64,000 nucleotides of DNA, from positions 62,001 through 126,000 of the forward strand of contig WFTL01000132.1 of NCBI GenBank assembly GCA_015485495.1. The letters are read 5' to 3'. The stretch is from Planctomycetaceae bacterium. GTDB taxonomy: Bacteria > Planctomycetota > Planctomycetia > Planctomycetales > Planctomycetaceae. The notes under the pieces are model-generated. The model was not told where the DNA came from. It worked only from the letters and a program-made list of their open reading frames with translations, and did no database searches. Position numbers and translations under genes: made by a program. Every line of letters starts with the position of its first letter. Position 1 is the stretch's first letter. Positions 21,098-31,120 of this stretch are shown one piece after another.

Positions 21098-22327
21098 TCA
21101 GTGGCCGGCCGCCGCTTTCTCAGACGCTTCGGAAATCGGTTCTGCGGTGAAACCGCGGCGGGAAATGACTTCGAGAATCGCTTTTCGATCCGGATTGCCG
21201 CTGATGGTCGCCCGTTCCGTGGAAAACTGCACGGACACGTTGCGCACACCGTCGATCTGCCGCACCTCCCGTTCCAGCCCGGACGCGCAGCCTTCACACT
21301 TCATTCCGTGGACACGCAGGACCAGGTCGTCTGCGGATGCCCGCCGGCGGGCGAGAAAACGCTGCACATCTTCCATCGCGAACCACAGCAGCAGTCCGGT
21401 CAGCACCACGGCAGACACTGCGGCCGGCCAGCCGACCGGCTCATGAGCGTGCCAGGAGGCCACAGCGGCGGACGGCAGCAGGGCGTCGAACAGCAATCCG
21501 GCCGTCATGCTGCCGCCAACCATCGTCAGCAGGTACAGAAGGGTCGATCGCAGACCGAACGTGCGGAATACGGCACCCAGGGTCGCCAGATTCGTAGCCG
21601 GGCCGGCCATCAGGAACACCATGGCGGCTCCCGCCGGAAACCCGCTGCCGACCAGCGCTGCGGCGATGGGCACGGAAGCTGTGGCGCAGACGTACAACGG
21701 CAGCGACACCAGAAGAGTGAGAAACATCGCGGCCAGTCCGGATTCTCCGGCGAACTCGCTGAACCGGCTGGCCGGAAGCAGCGAAGAAATGGCGGCCGAT
21801 ACGAAAATGCCAAACACCAGCCAGCGCCAGATGGACCGAATCAGGTCGATGCTGTGTGCTGCCGCATCCCGCACCCGACCGGACATCGGGCGGTCCTCGG
21901 TCGATTCGCACGATTCCGGAATGTCGGTCGGCGCCTCCTTCTCCCCGAACGTTTCCACCAGGGCGCCTCCGACGACCCCCATCACCAGGGCCGCTCCCAC
22001 CTTGAACAGGGCGAACGGCCAGCCCAGCAGCGAACCACTGACCAGGATCGAGTCCACTCCTGTCTGCGGTGTGCTGATCAGAAATCCCAAGGCCGCTCCG
22101 CGGCTGGCGCCTTCCCTCCGCAGCCCCAGTCCCACAGGGATCACACTGCACGAACACAGGGGAAGCGGAATTCCCACCAGCACCGATGCCAGCAGGCTTC
22201 CGCGACCCCGCAGCAGCCGTTTCAGACGCCCGGCCGGCACGAACAGGCGGAGCAGACCGGCGACAAAAGCCCCCAGCAGCAGCCACGGGCTCAGCTCACT
22301 CAGAATATGCCAGACCTGATTCCACAT
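21098..22327 (-). CDS. SO_0444/ArsP-type permease with C-terminal heavy-metal-associated (HMA) domain
   Basis: LVGIPLPLCSCSVIPVGLGLRREGASRGAALGFLISTPQTGVDS; MAGPATNL; C-terminal VHGMKCEGCASGLEREV. Confidence 0.85.
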   Translation of the reverse strand: MWNQVWHILSELSPWLLLGAFVAGLLRLFVPAGRLKRLLRGRGSLLASVLVGIPLPLCSCSVIPVGLGLRREGASRGAALGFLISTPQTGVDSILVSGSLLGWPFALFKVGAALVMGVVGGALVETFGEKEAPTDIPESCESTEDRPMSGRVRDAAAHSIDLIRSIWRWLVFGIFVSAAISSLLPASRFSEFAGESGLAAMFLTLLVSLPLYVCATASVPIAAALVGSGFPAGAAMVFLMAGPATNLATLGAVFRTFGLRSTLLYLLTMVGGSMTAGLLFDALLPSAAVASWHAHEPVGWPAAVSAVVLTGLLLWFAMEDVQRFLARRRASADDLVLRVHGMKCEGCASGLEREVRQIDGVRNVSVQFSTERATISGNPDRKAILEVISRRGFTAEPISEASEKAAAGH

Positions 22328-22388
22328 GATTCCACCGTGCCGGAAAAACCCATCAGGAAAGAAAGACCGGGCGGCAGGACCGTCTGCA

Positions 22389-23387
22389 TCACGGATGCCC
22401 GGCGGGCAGCGTCACGAAGCAGTCATCTGCTGCGACCTGGCCCGGTTCAATGATTTTCACTTCTTCGAGCTGATCAATCAGCTGCTGCCAGCGCTGTCGG
22501 GTCATGCTGCCAAATGGCTGCCCGGGAGGTGTTCGACAGAGTTCTTTCAGGGCGGAAGCGCCGTACTGAAGGGCCGCCAGGCTGATGTCGCCATTTTCCC
22601 GATGAATCCGTCGATTGACCCGATCCGGCTCCTTCAGCCAGGCCGTCCAGCCGTCCCGGCAGGCCCGCACCATGGCGCCGACGGTCTCCGGGTGGTTCCG
22701 AAGCATGCTTTCGGACGTCACCAGGACGCTCGCATACGGATTGTAGCCGATGTCCGACAGCATCAGGGAGACCGGATCACTGCCTTTCTCCTGCGCAACG
22801 AACGGTTCACTGAACACGTAGGCCTGCTGGGCATAGTCGTCCCGCGTGAGAAACTCGCCGATCAGCCCGTTGAAAGGAACGATCGTCACATGGTGCAGCG
22901 GCAGTTTCTTCTTCATCCACAAAGCGAACGGCCGGGTTTCATTGACCGCCAGTTCCACCGAGGCCAGCGATTCGAGCGAGTCGATTCCCGATGAACGGTG
23001 CACCATGATGCATCGTGGCGACTGCTGCAAAGGAGCCAGCAGGGCCGTCACGGGAAGTCCGCGGGCACGCTGTTCGACAACCTGGTCCGCGCTGGACACA
23101 GCGAAGTCCACACGTCCGGCAGCCAGTTCCTGCAGAGCCAGACGAGCGGCTCCGGGGCTGCCCGGAAGGATGCGCACATCCAGGTTTTCCCGATCGAACA
23201 GGCCCAGTTCGTCCGCGGCATAATACCCACCGTGTTCGGCTTCGGGGTACCAGTTCAGGGCCAGCGTCACGAACGTCCGTCCGCTGGGGGCAGCGGCTGC
23301 GGGGCCGGCAGCGGGCTCCGGAGACCGGCCACAGCCGACCGGAAAAAACAGCACGACCGAAATCACGACCAGTCCGGGAACTTTCAT
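22389..23387 (-). CDS. NMT1/THI5-like ABC-type substrate-binding lipoprotein
   Basis: Lipobox VVLFFPVGCGRS; VTLALNWYPEAEHGGYYAADELGLFDRENLDVRI...GRVDFAVSSADQV. Confidence 0.85.
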   Translation of the reverse strand: MKVPGLVVISVVLFFPVGCGRSPEPAAGPAAAAPSGRTFVTLALNWYPEAEHGGYYAADELGLFDRENLDVRILPGSPGAARLALQELAAGRVDFAVSSADQVVEQRARGLPVTALLAPLQQSPRCIMVHRSSGIDSLESLASVELAVNETRPFALWMKKKLPLHHVTIVPFNGLIGEFLTRDDYAQQAYVFSEPFVAQEKGSDPVSLMLSDIGYNPYASVLVTSESMLRNHPETVGAMVRACRDGWTAWLKEPDRVNRRIHRENGDISLAALQYGASALKELCRTPPGQPFGSMTRQRWQQLIDQLEEVKIIEPGQVAADDCFVTLPAGHP

Positions 23388-23638
23388 GGGACAACTCTGG
23401 TGTGGTGAGCCGGAAGGATCGCATTGTGCCATGGTCTGCGAAGATTCGTCAGTCTGTCGCCCCTGCGAACGGTGAAAAATTTCTCCCGGATGTTTTTCCC
23501 GACCGGTCATCCGTTCGATGGCACGTCACCGAAAATGGCCTACGATGACACGCTTCGTATTTTCGCGACCGATTCTTTCCGATATCCGTAACAGGCAGAT
23601 CACCGGTCTGCGACCGGCTGCCCTCCAAATGACTCCGT

Positions 23639-24505
23639 ATGCGTCTTTCTGAAGTGTATGCCGCCGATGCTCTGGCGGTATCGATCGAAATTTTTCCTCC
23701 CAAAACACCGGCCGGCGACGCGGCTTTGCGCGGGCATCTGCAGCAGCTTTGCCGGCACAACCCCGCATTCATATCCTGTACGTTCGGAGCCGGCGGATCG
23801 ACGCGCGACCGCACACTGCAGTGGTGTCGCATCATTCGTTCGGAACTGCAGCGGACCGCGGTCGCTCACCTGACGTGCGTCGGGTCGACGCGCGAGCAGC
23901 TCATTGAACTGCTCGATGAAGCCGATGCGGCAGGGGTGCGCAATATCATGGCTCTGCGCGGCGATGCTCCCCGGGGACAGGACCGTTTCCAGGCGGTTGC
24001 AGGAGGCTTCGCTCATGCCAGTGAACTGGTGGAACTCATTCGAGAACGACATCCGGACTGGGGCATCGGCGTGGCCGGTTATCCGGAGAAGCATCCGGAA
24101 GCTCCCAGTCTGGAAGCCGATCTGAATCACCTGAAAGGCAAGGTGGATGCCGGAGCTGACGCGGTCGTGACACAGTTGTTTTTCCGCAACGATGTTTTTC
24201 TTTCATTCCGTGACCGCTGCGCAAAGCTCGGCATCGATGTGCCCATTGTTCCAGGAATCATGCCCATCACCGATCCGGCCCGCATCCAGAGAATCACGGC
24301 GATGTGCGGAAGTTCTTTTCCGGAAGATCTGGCGCGGCGTTTCGATGCGGTCGGAGACGATCGGAAAGCCCAGTTCGAAATCGGAATCGAACACGCCCTC
24401 AGACAGTGCGAACAGCTGAAGGCAGCGGGGGTGCCAGGAATCCACTTTTACGCTCTGAATCGTTCTGACGCCTGCCATCGCATCCTGACCGCGCTGGGCA
24501 CCTGA
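23639..24505 (+). CDS. metF: methylenetetrahydrofolate reductase
   Basis: SIEIFPPKTP, SCTFGAGGSTRDRT, NIMALRGDAP, AGADAVVTQLFF, GIHFYALNRSD. Confidence 0.95.
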   Translation: MRLSEVYAADALAVSIEIFPPKTPAGDAALRGHLQQLCRHNPAFISCTFGAGGSTRDRTLQWCRIIRSELQRTAVAHLTCVGSTREQLIELLDEADAAGVRNIMALRGDAPRGQDRFQAVAGGFAHASELVELIRERHPDWGIGVAGYPEKHPEAPSLEADLNHLKGKVDAGADAVVTQLFFRNDVFLSFRDRCAKLGIDVPIVPGIMPITDPARIQRITAMCGSSFPEDLARRFDAVGDDRKAQFEIGIEHALRQCEQLKAAGVPGIHFYALNRSDACHRILTALGT

Positions 24506-24534
24506 CGGACGCTCGTTTCTGCTGAGACGCCTCG

Positions 24535-25932
24535 ATGACCATCTGTGTCCCCGACGATATCATGCAGCGCGTCGCCCGGTACGGTCAGCAGCACCTGCTG
24601 CAGTTTGCCGACCGGCTGACCGAAGCAGAACGCGCTGAACTGTTTGAGCAGATTCGTGCGACCGATTTTTCTGTTCTGCTGTCCGATCCGTCGCTGCAGA
24701 CGGCAGAAGCCGGAGCACGGGCCGCCCGAGCCGAAGCTCCGCGCGATGTCGTCCGGCAGCCGCGCACCGCCTCGGAACGGAAGCTGAGGGAAGCGGCCGC
24801 CGCTGCGGGATGCCGTCTGCTCGAACAGGGACAGGTGGCCGTCGTGACCGTTGCCGGCGGTCAGGGCACGCGGCTGGGATTCGATCACCCGAAAGGCATG
24901 TTTCCCATCGGGCCGCGGTCGGACCGCAGCCTGTTCCGGATCTTCGCAGAACAGATTGCGGCCAGACAGCAGCGGCACGGGGCAGCGATTCCCTGGTACG
25001 TGATGACCAGCCGGGCCACGCATGACGAAACGGTGGCGTTTTTCAGACAGCATGACTTTTTCGGCCTGGACAGCACGGACGTGTTCTTCTTTCAGCAGGG
25101 AGTTCTGCCTGCCGTGGATGCCGCCACCGGCCGGGTCCTCATGGACAGCCGCTCATCCATCTGTCTGTCTCCGGACGGTCATGGCGGCATGGTGGCAGCT
25201 CTGGAACGTTCCGATGCCCTGCGGCGGATGGCCCGTCAGGGCATCGAACACGTGTTCTACCATCAGGTGGATAATCCGGCTGTCGTGGTGTGCGATCCGG
25301 TTCTTCTGGGACTGCATGCCGAACGGGACTCGCAGCTGACCACATGTGTCGTCCGCAAAACCGATCCGTCGGAACGGATGGGCGTACTGGTTTCTGTGGA
25401 CGGAAGAACAGAAATCATCGAATACAGCGAACTGACGGCCGACCAGGCGGCTGCCACGGATGAATCAGGAGAGTGGATTTTCTGGGCCGGCAACACGGCG
25501 ATCCATGTGTTTCGCCGCGATTTTCTCGACGACCTGGCTTCGGATGCCTCCCGGCTGCCGCTGCACCAGGCACGTAAGAAAGTCTCATGGATCGATTCGG
25601 ACGGACAGCGGGTGGAACCGACGGAGCCGAATGCGGTCAAGTTCGAACGATTCATTTTCGATGCGCTGCCCCTGGCGGACCGAACACTCATTGTGGAAGC
25701 GGATCGGGAACGGGAGTTTCATCCGGTCAAGAATGCTCATGGTTCCGATTCTCCCGAACAGGTGCGGGCTGCACTGATCCGGATCGCGAAAGACTGGATT
25801 CGACAGGCCGGGTACGAAGTGGCAGACGACGCCATTGCCGAAATCAGCCCACTGATCGCCCTGGACGCTGAAGAGCTGAAGCAGAAACTGGATACCGGAC
25901 AGATCACCCTGAATGATCTGACAATGGTATGA
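24535..25932 (+). CDS. UDPGP-family UDP-sugar pyrophosphorylase (UAP1-like)
   Basis: VTVAGGQGTRLGFDHPKGMFPIGP; FERFIFDALPLADRTLIVEADREREFHPVKNAHGSDSPEQVR. Confidence 0.9.
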   Translation: MTICVPDDIMQRVARYGQQHLLQFADRLTEAERAELFEQIRATDFSVLLSDPSLQTAEAGARAARAEAPRDVVRQPRTASERKLREAAAAAGCRLLEQGQVAVVTVAGGQGTRLGFDHPKGMFPIGPRSDRSLFRIFAEQIAARQQRHGAAIPWYVMTSRATHDETVAFFRQHDFFGLDSTDVFFFQQGVLPAVDAATGRVLMDSRSSICLSPDGHGGMVAALERSDALRRMARQGIEHVFYHQVDNPAVVVCDPVLLGLHAERDSQLTTCVVRKTDPSERMGVLVSVDGRTEIIEYSELTADQAAATDESGEWIFWAGNTAIHVFRRDFLDDLASDASRLPLHQARKKVSWIDSDGQRVEPTEPNAVKFERFIFDALPLADRTLIVEADREREFHPVKNAHGSDSPEQVRAALIRIAKDWIRQAGYEVADDAIAEISPLIALDAEELKQKLDTGQITLNDLTMV

Positions 25933-26273
25933 ACAGCATGGATCAGGACGACGAATCGCATCGGCTGAGCCAGGAGCCGGCACCGCCGTTTCTCCACTGA
26001 ACTCGTCGCCGCCCGAGTGACGTTTCTTCTCAGCACGTCCCTGGAAAGTGGATCACGATCCGGTATCGGCGTGCTCAGAAACATAGACATCCCTTCCGCA
26101 GGCCATTCGTCCGCCGCATCCACCGCCTGCCGGAAACCGGCTGGTGCCCGTGAAGCGTGTCTTTGAGGCAACTGATGAAATCCGGAAATGCCTTTTTGTG
26201 CGTGCTGCGTATCTGTTCGGTGCTCTGTCACGCTTTTCGGAACCGAATGGGCAGTGTACTGTCCGTGTAATCT

Positions 26274-26297
26274 GCTTCGCCCGGCCGGCCGGGCGAA
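26274..26297. promoter_or_regulatory. perfect 24-bp palindrome upstream of the metal-efflux operon; role undetermined (operator or hairpin)
   Basis: CTTCGCCCGGCC|GGCCGGGCGAAG, no T-tract. Confidence 0.5.
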
Positions 26298-26390
26298 GAG
26301 CACGGTGTGGTGACTCCGTCTGCCCCGGTGACATGCGACAGACGGCGGCCTGTGACACCTGCCGAAAGATAAGCCACGGGAGAGCAAATC

Positions 26391-27923
26391 ATGAAAACCG
26401 GCCGATCCTCAGAGATCCGGAGCGACAGGGGCAGGTTTGTCTCCACAGCATCCATTGGTCTGGGTGCACTTGTCGCGGGTGCTGTCTGTATGTATTTCGC
26501 GAATCGAATGTGGCTGTCACCTGCTCCCCGAATTCCGAGCAGCTCGGAGCACAGTGAAAACAACGACAGTGCTCACCAGGGTGAGCGTTCCGGAAATGAA
26601 GACGGAGCGACGGTCACTCTGCCCAGAGAAAAATGGGACGTTGCCGGACTTCGTGTGGAATCGGTCAGACGCGGCACCCTGCCCGGCCTGGTCTGGGTCA
26701 CAGGAAAGCTGACTCTGAACGAGGACCGTCTGGCTCACATCTATTCACTGGCCGACGGGCAGGTGCACGATGTTCTCGTTCAGTTCGGAGATGATGTCTC
26801 ACAGGGGCAGACACTGGCCGTCATCGACAGCAAGGAAGTCGGCGCAGCCAAACTGGACCTTTACAGAAGCCAGCTCAATGCCGAATTCGCCCGCGTAAAC
26901 CACGAATGGGCACAAAAGATCAGTACGAACACGCAGGCACTGATCACAGCGCTCATGAAACAGCCCCCCTTCGAATCGATTGATGAGATGTTTGCCAACA
27001 GACCGATGGGAGAGTACCGGCAGCAGCTCATAACGGCTTACGCCCGCCTCTATAAATCCAGAAAGGACGCAGAACGGCTGGAGCCGCTGGCAGCTCAGGG
27101 GGCCACCGCCGGCAGCCAGGCACTCGCTGCCAGAGCGGCTTATGAAGCCGACCGGGCAACATTCCAGGCTCTGCTGGAACAGCTCCGGTTCACCAGCTGG
27201 CAGCAGGCGCTCCTGGCTGAACAGAAGCTCCGTCAGACCGAACAGACCGTGGCTGCCGCCCGTTCGCGTCTGTTCATTCTCGGGTACCGGCAGGCGGACC
27301 TGGAAGACTTCGATCCTCTGCGGGAAGGAGAAGCCATTGCCCATTACCAGATCAGATCGCCCTTTGCCGGCACCATCATCGGCAAGAACGTTGTACTCGG
27401 AGAGCGCGTGGGGGCTGACACCGAGATGTTCCAGGTGGCCGACCTGTCCACGCTGTGGGTTCAGGCGGACATCTACCAGAAGGACCTTCCCAGAACCCGG
27501 CAGCTCGGAGAGGAACTTCGCTTTCGCCCGCCAGGCATGGAGAAAAGTTATACCGCAAAGATTTTCTACACCGGCGATGTTTTCGACCCGGCCACACGCA
27601 CCATCCGGTTACGAGCACTGGTTGACAATCCCGATCGGCGCCTCAAGGCGGGCATGTTCGTCGACGTCGCACTGCCAGGGCTGGGTGTATCCGATGCACT
27701 CATCATTCCCGCCTCCGCGCTGCAGAAGGTCGACGGTTCTGAATCCGTTTTCGTCCAGATCGGCGACGACACCTTTCAGCTGCGACGGATTCTCACCGGC
27801 CTGAAGACCGACGAATGGGTGCATGTCCGTGAAGGTCTCCAGGAGGGCGAGTCGCTTGTCACCTCCGGTGCCTTTTCGCTGCAGTCGGAACTGATGAAAG
27901 AATCGATTTCGCACGGACATTAG
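26391..27923 (+). CDS. efflux RND transporter periplasmic adaptor (CzcB/CusB-like)
   Basis: N-terminal membrane anchor, barrel-sandwich GQVHDVLVQFGDDVSQGQTLAVIDSKEV, RSPFAGTIIGKNVVLGERV, DVALPGLGVSDALIIPASALQ. Confidence 0.92.
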   Translation: MKTGRSSEIRSDRGRFVSTASIGLGALVAGAVCMYFANRMWLSPAPRIPSSSEHSENNDSAHQGERSGNEDGATVTLPREKWDVAGLRVESVRRGTLPGLVWVTGKLTLNEDRLAHIYSLADGQVHDVLVQFGDDVSQGQTLAVIDSKEVGAAKLDLYRSQLNAEFARVNHEWAQKISTNTQALITALMKQPPFESIDEMFANRPMGEYRQQLITAYARLYKSRKDAERLEPLAAQGATAGSQALAARAAYEADRATFQALLEQLRFTSWQQALLAEQKLRQTEQTVAAARSRLFILGYRQADLEDFDPLREGEAIAHYQIRSPFAGTIIGKNVVLGERVGADTEMFQVADLSTLWVQADIYQKDLPRTRQLGEELRFRPPGMEKSYTAKIFYTGDVFDPATRTIRLRALVDNPDRRLKAGMFVDVALPGLGVSDALIIPASALQKVDGSESVFVQIGDDTFQLRRILTGLKTDEWVHVREGLQEGESLVTSGAFSLQSELMKESISHGH

Positions 27924-28000
27924 GACTGCGGAAAGGCGACAACACACGACAGAATCTTCTGCGCATCCTCTCTGGACTCACGCTCTGGAACTGCAGCACC

Positions 28001-31000
28001 ATGATTGACAGGATCATCGACGTCTCACTCAGCAATCGTTTCGTCACCCTGCTGCTGGTTGTGCTCCTGATCGCCACCGGCATGTGGTCGATGACAACAT
28101 TGCCGGTCGATGCCGTTCCCGATCTGACGAATGTCCAGGTTCAGGTACTCACCACTTCCCCTTCTCTCAGTCCCGTTGAAATGGAGCAGTTCATTACGTT
28201 TCCGGTTGAAACGTCGATGAGCGGGATTCCCCGGGTCGCAGAGATTCGCAGTGTGACTCGATTCGGACTCTCCAACGTAACGGTTGTCTTTGAAGAAGGA
28301 ACCGACATCTACTGGGCTCGCCAGCAGGTCAGCGAAAGACTTACCGAAGCCCGTGAACGCATTCCTGACGGTCTGGGCACTCCCCGGATGGGGCCCATCG
28401 CCACCGGGATGGGCGAAATCTATCAGTTTGAAGTACGGGCGGAACCGGGCTACAGCTATGACCTTCAGGAACTGAGGACCATTCTCGACTGGCAGATCGC
28501 CTTTCAGCTCCGCAGCGTGCCCGGAGTTATCGAAGTCAACACATTCGGAGGAGAGCTGAAAACCTATGAAGTTCAGATCGATCCCGATGCACTTCTGAAC
28601 TACAGAATACCGCTGAACCGTGTATTCGAGGCGCTTCGGCAGAACAATGCCAATGCCGGTGGCGGATACATCGTTCACCACGAGGAGCAGCAGATCATCC
28701 GTGCCGAAGGACTTGTGCAGTCACTCGACGATATCGGAAACATCGTTCTGGACAGTCGCGAAGACGGCACACCGATTTACGTCCGGGACATCGGCGCAGT
28801 CCGATTTGCTCCTATGCTGCGGCAGGGCTATGTCACACGTGACGGGCGTGGCGAGGCGGTGGTGGGCATCGTGATGATGCTGATGGGGGAAAACTCACGT
28901 GTGGTCGTGGATCGGGTCAGGAAGAAGGTCGCGGAAATCGAAAAGACGCTGCCCGAAGGTGTGTATATTGACACGTTCTACGACCGTACGGAACTCGTCC
29001 GCCGCGCCATCGACACAGTGGCCGAAAATGTCAGCGGAGGAGCGATTCTCGTCATTGTCATGCTGTTTCTTCTTGTCGGTGATCTCCGCGCCGGGCTGAT
29101 CGTGGCCTCAGCAATTCCACTGTCTGCACTGATCACGTTCATTTCCATGAACTATTTCCGTGTGTCGGCCAATCTGATGAGTCTGGGAGCACTTGACTTC
29201 GGCATCATCGTTGATGGATCTGTCGTGATGGTGGAAAACGCGATTCGGCGCGTATCCCAGGTGAAACGTCGAAACCCTGATCTGAAAAGAGCCGATCTGG
29301 ATGTGTTTCGCGAAGCCGGCCAGGAAGTGGGACGCCCCATTCTTTTTGCAGGCGCAATTGTCATCATCGTCTTCCTGCCGATCCTGTCACTGCGTGGCAT
29401 CGAAGGCAAAATGTTCGGCCCGATGGCTTTTTCGTTCATCTCCGCGCTGGTGGGAGCACTTATTCTGTCGCTGACTGTCATGCCGGTGCTGGCATCGCTG
29501 TTTCTTGCCCGCAGATTCGATGAGAAAGATGCGCTGCTTGTACGATGGTTCAGGCGCGGTTACGAACCCGTGCTGCAGTTTGCCATTGCCCGCCCCGTTC
29601 CCGTATTTCTGAGCGCTGCCGGTGCATTCACGGCAGGTGTTCTGATTGCCATGAACTTTGGAGCGGAGTTCGTCCCCCGGCTCGACGAAGGAGACATGGC
29701 TGTTCAGGCGATCCGACTTCCGAGCATATCGCTCGAACGGTCGATCGAGATGACGACCGCTATCGAAAAAACGCTGATGGACGAGTTTCCAGAAGAAGTC
29801 GAGTCCGTCATTTCCAAGACCGGGCGTCCCGAAATCGCGACAGACCCCATGGGAATCGAGTCCAGCGATATTTTTGTCATCCTGAAACCGAAAGACAGAT
29901 GGCGATTCGGGAGTAAAGACGATCTGGTGGATGCCATGAAACGCTCCCTGGAAAGCCGGATCCCGGCCAACAACTTCAGTTTTACGCAGCCCATTGAGCT
30001 TCGCGTGCAGGAACTCATCGCCGGAGTTCGTCTGGATATCGGTATCAGTCTGTACGGAGATGACCTGGAGACATTGAAAGAAATCGGCAACAGGATTGCC
30101 GCTGTCGTCTCCCAGGTGCCCGGTGCTGCTGACGTGCAGGCTGAACAAACCGGAGGACTGCCATATATTCAGATGCGCATTCGTCGCAGTCAGATCGCGC
30201 GATACGGAATCAATGCTTCCGATGTTCTCGATGCCGTCGCAGTCATCGGTGGCAAGGAAGTCGGACAGATCTTCGAGGGACAGAGGCGATTCCCGCTTCA
30301 GGTTCGCCTGGGACCGAAATGGCGCAGGAGCGTCGAGACCCTGAAGCGGCTCCGAGTTTCCGATCCGGCAGGCCGCCAGATTCCTCTGGAACAGCTGGTT
30401 GACATAGAAATCGCTCCCGGTGTCGCACAGATCAGCCGCGACGAGATCCGCCGGCGATTTCTGGTGCAGGTGAATGTTCGCGGTCGCGATCTGGCGGGTT
30501 TTGTGGCCGATGCCCGAAAGGCCGTCGAGGAGCAGATCGAACTGCCGCCGAATTACAGGATTGCCTGGGGGGGGCAGTTCAGGAATCTGCAGGACGCAGC
30601 CGGACGTCTCGCAGTTGCCGTGCCGCTGGCCTTGTTTCTGATTGCATCACTTCTGTACATCACGTTTAATTCCGGAAGGCTGGCACTGCTGATCTTTCTG
30701 AATGTGCCCATCGCCACGACCGGAGGTATCCTGGCATTGTGGCTTCGGGGAATGCCTTTCTCGATCTCAGCAGGTGTCGGCTTCATCGCTCTGTTCGGCA
30801 TCGCGGTGATGAACGGCGTTGTGCTGATTGATCATATCCGGCATCTGCGGCATCAGGGGATGAACGTTCGCGATGCTGTGCATCGGGGAGCGATGGATCG
30901 CCTGCGTCCGGTGCTGATGACGGGGACAACGGATGCCCTCGGCTTCATCCCGATGGCTCTTTCCACAAGTTCGGGAGCGGAAGTCCAGCGCCCTCTGGCC

Positions 31001-31120
31001 ACCGTTGTCATCGGCGGTGTCATCACGTCCAGCCTGCTCACACTGGTTGTTCTGCCGGCCGTCTACCACTGGTTCGAACCCCGGCGCGAGGAATCTGATC
31101 CGGGGCGTACTCCAGGGTAA
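28001..31120 (+). CDS. heavy-metal efflux RND permease, CzcA type
   Basis: MIDRIIDVSLSNRFVTLLL; TM4 motif LGALDFGIIVDGSVVMVEN; MTGTTDALGFIPMALSTSSGAEVQRPLATVVIGG. Confidence 0.95.
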   Translation: MIDRIIDVSLSNRFVTLLLVVLLIATGMWSMTTLPVDAVPDLTNVQVQVLTTSPSLSPVEMEQFITFPVETSMSGIPRVAEIRSVTRFGLSNVTVVFEEGTDIYWARQQVSERLTEARERIPDGLGTPRMGPIATGMGEIYQFEVRAEPGYSYDLQELRTILDWQIAFQLRSVPGVIEVNTFGGELKTYEVQIDPDALLNYRIPLNRVFEALRQNNANAGGGYIVHHEEQQIIRAEGLVQSLDDIGNIVLDSREDGTPIYVRDIGAVRFAPMLRQGYVTRDGRGEAVVGIVMMLMGENSRVVVDRVRKKVAEIEKTLPEGVYIDTFYDRTELVRRAIDTVAENVSGGAILVIVMLFLLVGDLRAGLIVASAIPLSALITFISMNYFRVSANLMSLGALDFGIIVDGSVVMVENAIRRVSQVKRRNPDLKRADLDVFREAGQEVGRPILFAGAIVIIVFLPILSLRGIEGKMFGPMAFSFISALVGALILSLTVMPVLASLFLARRFDEKDALLVRWFRRGYEPVLQFAIARPVPVFLSAAGAFTAGVLIAMNFGAEFVPRLDEGDMAVQAIRLPSISLERSIEMTTAIEKTLMDEFPEEVESVISKTGRPEIATDPMGIESSDIFVILKPKDRWRFGSKDDLVDAMKRSLESRIPANNFSFTQPIELRVQELIAGVRLDIGISLYGDDLETLKEIGNRIAAVVSQVPGAADVQAEQTGGLPYIQMRIRRSQIARYGINASDVLDAVAVIGGKEVGQIFEGQRRFPLQVRLGPKWRRSVETLKRLRVSDPAGRQIPLEQLVDIEIAPGVAQISRDEIRRRFLVQVNVRGRDLAGFVADARKAVEEQIELPPNYRIAWGGQFRNLQDAAGRLAVAVPLALFLIASLLYITFNSGRLALLIFLNVPIATTGGILALWLRGMPFSISAGVGFIALFGIAVMNGVVLIDHIRHLRHQGMNVRDAVHRGAMDRLRPVLMTGTTDALGFIPMALSTSSGAEVQRPLATVVIGGVITSSLLTLVVLPAVYHWFEPRREESDPGRTPG

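Noticed and set aside
23388-23638. TPP riboswitch upstream of the NMT1/THI5-like gene
   Set aside because: No CUGAGA or ACCUGA conserved cores found on the relevant strand.
26274-26297. Calling the 24-bp palindrome a Rho-independent terminator
   Set aside because: No U-tract follows on either strand, so kept only as an undetermined regulatory candidate.
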